Assembly (NCBI RefSeq): GCF_023111095.1
Contig: NZ_JALGYW010000022.1
Location: 22,591-86,590, forward strand
Direction: 5' to 3'
Length of the DNA stretch: 64,000 nucleotides
Origin: Maribellus sp. YY47
Lineage (GTDB): Bacteria > Bacteroidota > Bacteroidia > Bacteroidales > Prolixibacteraceae
Below the pieces are notes generated by a model that made no database searches, was not told the DNA's origin, and was given only the letters and a program-made list of their open reading frames with translations. Numbering within the stretch: the stretch's first letter is position 1; each line of letters opens with the position of its first letter. Shown piece by piece: positions 61,094 through 64,000 of this stretch. Both the position numbers and the translations under genes were made by a program.

Positions 61094-62512
61094 ATGAATG
61101 TAAAAATGAATAACGATGTCGGGTTGAATACGCCATCCGGTAATAAAGCGTTGCTCGGGATGACCTGCTTTGTAGCTTCGCTGGGAGGTGTGCTGTTTGG
61201 CTTCGATACAGCCGTAATTTCAGGTACTTTCGGAATGGTCGAAACCCAATACAGTTTGTCAAAACTGATGGTGGGCTGGTTTGGAAGCTCAGCGCTCATC
61301 GGTGCCATTTTAGGGGCCTTTGTAGCGGGTAGTTTAAGCGACAAATACGGCCGAAAACCCATCTTAATTCTGGCGGCTTTTCTTTTCTTCGTATCCGCCT
61401 TGTTTTCGGCTATCCCTCCCAGTTTTACGCTGTTGATCGCCGCTCGCCTGGTAGGCGGACTAGGGGTTGGTATGGCTTCTGTTTTGTCGCCGATGTATAT
61501 TTCTGAGTTTGCGCCTGCAAAAATTCGCGGACGCCTGGTGGCTTTGTACCAGTTGTCGATCGTTATCGGAATTCTGTTGGCTTATTTTTCAAACTGGGCC
61601 TTGTTGCGCTATGCCGCTTCGCCCGACAATATTTTTACCGCCGGTATTTTAGGAAAAGTATTGAATACTGAAATCTGGCGCGGTATGTTCGCAGCCGAAA
61701 TGATTCCTTGCGGCTTGTTTATCCTGCTGCTGTTTTTTGTTCCTGAAAGTCCGCGCTGGTTGATCGACAAAGGTTTTGTTGAAAAAGGAACAGCTTTGCT
61801 TCGCCGGATAAATGGCGAAGTGGACGAAAAAATCCTTCGTCCCGGCAATAAAGAAGGTAAAGAAAAGGTGGGTTTGAGCGAACTGCTAAAACCCGGGATG
61901 AGGCGTGCTTTGGCAGTAGGGATCGGCTTATCGGTTTTCGGACAGTTTACCGGCGTAAACATTGTTATTTATTACGGTCCTACTATTTTGGAAGGCGCTG
62001 GTTTTGCCCTCGACAATGCCGTACAATTTCAGGTGTTGATCGGAATTATCAACCTGCTTTTTACCGTAATTGCTTTAACCAAAATTGATAGCTGGGGGCG
62101 TCGTCCTTTGCTGATTGGTGGAATGGCAGCCGTTTTTGTTTCGCTGTGTGCGATCGGAACATTGTTTGTCACCAATATTGCCTCAGGTATTTGGACTGTT
62201 GTACTGCTTTGTATATATATTGGCAGCTTGGCCCTGTCAATCAACGCAGTGATCTGGGTTTTAATCGGTGAGATTTACCCGACTCATATTCGTGGAAGGG
62301 CGATGTCGCTGGCAACTTTTGCCAACTGGGGAACCAATTTTGCTGCCGCTTTCCTCTTTCCGTGGTACGTTGCAAGTGTTGGTATGGGGGCCGGTTTCTT
62401 TACTTTCGCTGCATTTTGTTTGGCAGGCACCGTCTTCTTTTACAAACTTATTCCGGAAACAAAAGGAAAAACACTGGAAGAAATTGAGCAGTACTGGAAA
62501 AAAGGTAGTTAA
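61094..62512 (+). CDS. Sugar-porter MFS transporter
   Basis: 472 aa with twelve membrane helices. Sugar-porter signatures: LGGVLFGFDTAVISG in helix 1, SDKYGRKPILI in the 2-3 loop, SPMYISEFAPAKIRGRL in the 4-5 region, PESPRWL at the end of helix 6, and PETKGKTLEEIE at the C-terminus. It is close to XylE-type proton symporters for monosaccharides and moves the sugar released by the locus across the inner membrane. It is the last gene of the run before the terminator. An alternative ATG exists at 61106. Confidence 0.93.
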   Translation: MNVKMNNDVGLNTPSGNKALLGMTCFVASLGGVLFGFDTAVISGTFGMVETQYSLSKLMVGWFGSSALIGAILGAFVAGSLSDKYGRKPILILAAFLFFVSALFSAIPPSFTLLIAARLVGGLGVGMASVLSPMYISEFAPAKIRGRLVALYQLSIVIGILLAYFSNWALLRYAASPDNIFTAGILGKVLNTEIWRGMFAAEMIPCGLFILLLFFVPESPRWLIDKGFVEKGTALLRRINGEVDEKILRPGNKEGKEKVGLSELLKPGMRRALAVGIGLSVFGQFTGVNIVIYYGPTILEGAGFALDNAVQFQVLIGIINLLFTVIALTKIDSWGRRPLLIGGMAAVFVSLCAIGTLFVTNIASGIWTVVLLCIYIGSLALSINAVIWVLIGEIYPTHIRGRAMSLATFANWGTNFAAAFLFPWYVASVGMGAGFFTFAAFCLAGTVFFYKLIPETKGKTLEEIEQYWKKGS

Positions 62513-62780
62513 TTCTGTGCAAAAAATTACTTCAGAGTCAAGTACATATATTTACTAAGGCAAAGCGGTTTGGGTGATGATCCAAATCGCTTTTTTGTTT
62601 TATCCCTTGCAATTTGCACGCTTATGTTATCTTTATGCCAAGCTAAATGATGTTGTAAAAAATACAGAATCATTTAAGAAGACTAGGTTTCTTCGGCCTG
62701 TCGCAATTGATTTTATTTCAATCAGAAATCAGCGATATTTCGGAGAGTACGAATAAGTTTATAAATCTAAACCAATAAAA
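62513..62780. other. Intergenic region with terminator; no gene supported
   Basis: 268 bp. Apart from the terminator, a 60-codon frame at 62574-62756 starts inside the terminator hairpin and has a composition unlike its neighbours, so it is not called as a gene. The end of the region probably carries the promoter of the phosphoesterase, without a clear TANNTTTG box. Confidence 0.5.
62562..62596 (+). terminator. Intrinsic terminator after the MFS gene
   Basis: AAAGCGGTTTGG and CCAAATCGCTTT (one wobble) surround an eight-base loop and run into TTTTTT. It ends the enzyme and transporter transcript of the locus. Confidence 0.88.
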
Positions 62781-63857
62781 ATGAAGTATTTGCTTCTGCC
62801 AATTTTTGCTATTTTCCTGAGTATACAGCTAAATGCCCAACACCGGGCCGATCAGCAAAAACTTACCGACCCCGATGCGTTTTCAATGATTTTGCTGGGC
62901 GATCCGCAGGGGTACGTAAAGTACGACATCAATCAGCCCATATTAGACTTATGTATGCGCTGGATTGCCGACAATATTGAGCCACTGAACATAAAGGCTG
63001 TTTTGTGCACCGGCGACCTGGTAGAACAGAACGAAAATATCATTATGAACCGGAAAATGCTGAATCAGACCAGCCGGCAGATGTGGACTGCCGTATCGAA
63101 CAGTTTTTCCATCATCGATAATAAAGTGCCGTACATGGTTTCTCCCGGAAATCACGATTATGGCTATCAAAAGTCGGAGAATTCGATGACCCGTTTCCCC
63201 GAATATTTTCCTTTCGAACGGAACGACACCTGGCGCGAAACCTGTGTTTCTGCGCTACCTAACCGCAACGGTATTCCGTCGCTCGAAAATGCCGCCTTCG
63301 AAATTAAGGATCCGAACTGGGGAAGTGTATTGGTAATCACCTCCGAGTTTCATCCGCGCGATGAAGTGCTCGAATGGGCGCAAAAGCTTGCCGACAGCGA
63401 AAAATATGCCGAGAGCAAAGTAATATTTATGACACACGGCTATCTGCGCGAAGGCAAAAGTGCAGAGCGGATTACCAAAGATAATTATGCGATTGAGCCA
63501 GGAAATGCCGGCATTGAAATCTGGGAAAAACTGCTGAAGTCTTCTAAGAATATTGATTTGCTGATTTGTGGACATACCGGAAACGGAAATGGCGATTTTC
63601 AGGAAAACGTGGCTTACCGGGTCGATAAAAACAGCTCGGGTAAAAACGTACATCAAATGATGTTTAATGTACAAACGCTTGGCGGCGGCTGGGAAGGAAA
63701 CGGCGGCGATGGCTGGTTGCGAATTTTGGAGTTTATGCCCGACGGGAAAACTGTAAAAGTTCGTACTTATTCGCCTTTGTTTGGCATTTCTCCATCAACC
63801 AAACATTTGGCTCACCGCACAGCGCCTTACGATCAGTTTGATCTAGTGCTGGATTAG
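62781..63857 (+). CDS. Exported metallophosphoesterase
   Basis: 358 aa, Sec signal peptide to about residue 19 (IQLNAQ). Calcineurin-type motifs: GDPQGY (replacing D-x-H), CTGDLVEQNE, PGNHDYGY near residue 123, a His in FMTHGYLRE and LICGHTGNGNGD near the end. The first motif has Gln where His is usual, as in several secreted members. It hydrolyses a phosphate or sulfate-like ester in the periplasm. It is placed directly downstream of the glycan locus with its own promoter region, so it may process a phosphorylated glycan or nucleotide, or be unrelated. Confidence 0.88.
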   Translation: MKYLLLPIFAIFLSIQLNAQHRADQQKLTDPDAFSMILLGDPQGYVKYDINQPILDLCMRWIADNIEPLNIKAVLCTGDLVEQNENIIMNRKMLNQTSRQMWTAVSNSFSIIDNKVPYMVSPGNHDYGYQKSENSMTRFPEYFPFERNDTWRETCVSALPNRNGIPSLENAAFEIKDPNWGSVLVITSEFHPRDEVLEWAQKLADSEKYAESKVIFMTHGYLREGKSAERITKDNYAIEPGNAGIEIWEKLLKSSKNIDLLICGHTGNGNGDFQENVAYRVDKNSSGKNVHQMMFNVQTLGGGWEGNGGDGWLRILEFMPDGKTVKVRTYSPLFGISPSTKHLAHRTAPYDQFDLVLD

Positions 63858-64000
63858 TAATCTGTTAAAGAGAATCACTAGTGGGTATTAAAAATTAATA
63901 GACGTTCTTTGAAATTCTTTGTTAGTCGTACTTGTAGCGATTTTTGATAGCGTGACGATTTGAATTGAAAATACGGATTTTTGCATGCAAACAAGCAATT
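63858..64000. other. Right-end intergenic region
   Basis: 143 bp with no ORF. AT-rich; GATTTTTG (7 of 8 to TANNTTTG) appears near 63940 and 63978, but without a correctly spaced TTTG. It is probably the leader of a gene beyond the window. Confidence 0.3.

Noticed and set aside
62574..62756. 60-codon frame after the MFS gene
   Set aside because: It begins inside the terminator hairpin, has no recognisable leader and no family features.
1..64000. CRISPR arrays, insertion sequences, prophage or integrative elements
   Set aside because: No spaced direct-repeat array, transposase, integrase or terminal inverted repeats were found on either strand. The only sizeable repeat is the tRNA duplication.

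Overview
The window is a contiguous piece of a Bacteroidota chromosome, most likely from the Marinilabiliales/Prolixibacteraceae-type marine or sediment lineage (inference). The evidence is a SusC/SusD pair under an ECF sigma/FecR switch, a type IX secretion C-terminal signal, several promoters of the Bacteroidota type (TTTG-N19-TANNTTTG), many Tat-type leaders on Gfo/Idh/MocA and FAD enzymes, and scarce Shine-Dalgarno sequences. No transposase, integrase, phage gene or CRISPR array was seen.

Region 1 (1-19800) is mostly housekeeping and stress functions: an outer-membrane barrel protein, a DUF5009/NagX-like acyltransferase, DnaK, an OxyR (C199/C208 intact) divergent from Dps, a YbaK-type deacylase, MntH, a Tat-exported GH109-like NAD-dependent glycosidase, a YwqK/MORN protein, a T9SS-exported subtilase, exonuclease VII (xseA-xseB), DeoC, a chorismatase-like (FkbO/Hyg5) protein and a TonB receptor behind a TPP riboswitch.

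Region 2 (19847-24890) is a five-gene operon resembling heterodisulfide reductase: HdrC-HdrB-HdrA-HdrC-(HdrE+HdrD fusion). It encodes many Fe-S sites, one FAD protein and a membrane anchor, and is preceded by an operator-like inverted repeat. No known donor partner lies beside it. Region 3 (25022-33547) holds NhaP2-type antiporter, thioesterase, glycosyltransferase, inositol monophosphatase, MtaB, PhoH and FolC. Two identical tRNA-Val(TAC) genes follow in a 171-bp tandem duplication behind a textbook Bacteroidota promoter.

Region 4 (34366-42024) carries two exported esterases, then a MobA/MocA-like nucleotidyltransferase overlapping a two-subunit xanthine-dehydrogenase-family enzyme without an FAD subunit, and a convergent DUF2264 gene.

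Region 5 (42520-63857) is a large polysaccharide/glycoside utilisation locus: ECF sigma, FecR, STN-domain SusC, SusD, then nine same-strand genes and a metallophosphoesterase. It contains almost no enzyme that I can place in a characterised CAZy family. Instead it has an unfamiliar TIM-barrel-like protein, a Tat FAD oxidoreductase, an SGNH esterase whose catalytic blocks are circularly permuted, an alpha/alpha-barrel-like lipoprotein, a Tat Gfo/Idh/MocA enzyme, DoxX, DUF4855, DUF4434 and a sugar-porter MFS. The combination suggests a redox-assisted route for an unusual glycoside and is the best candidate for an undescribed system in the window. The circularly permuted esterase and the Hdr-like operon are the next best.
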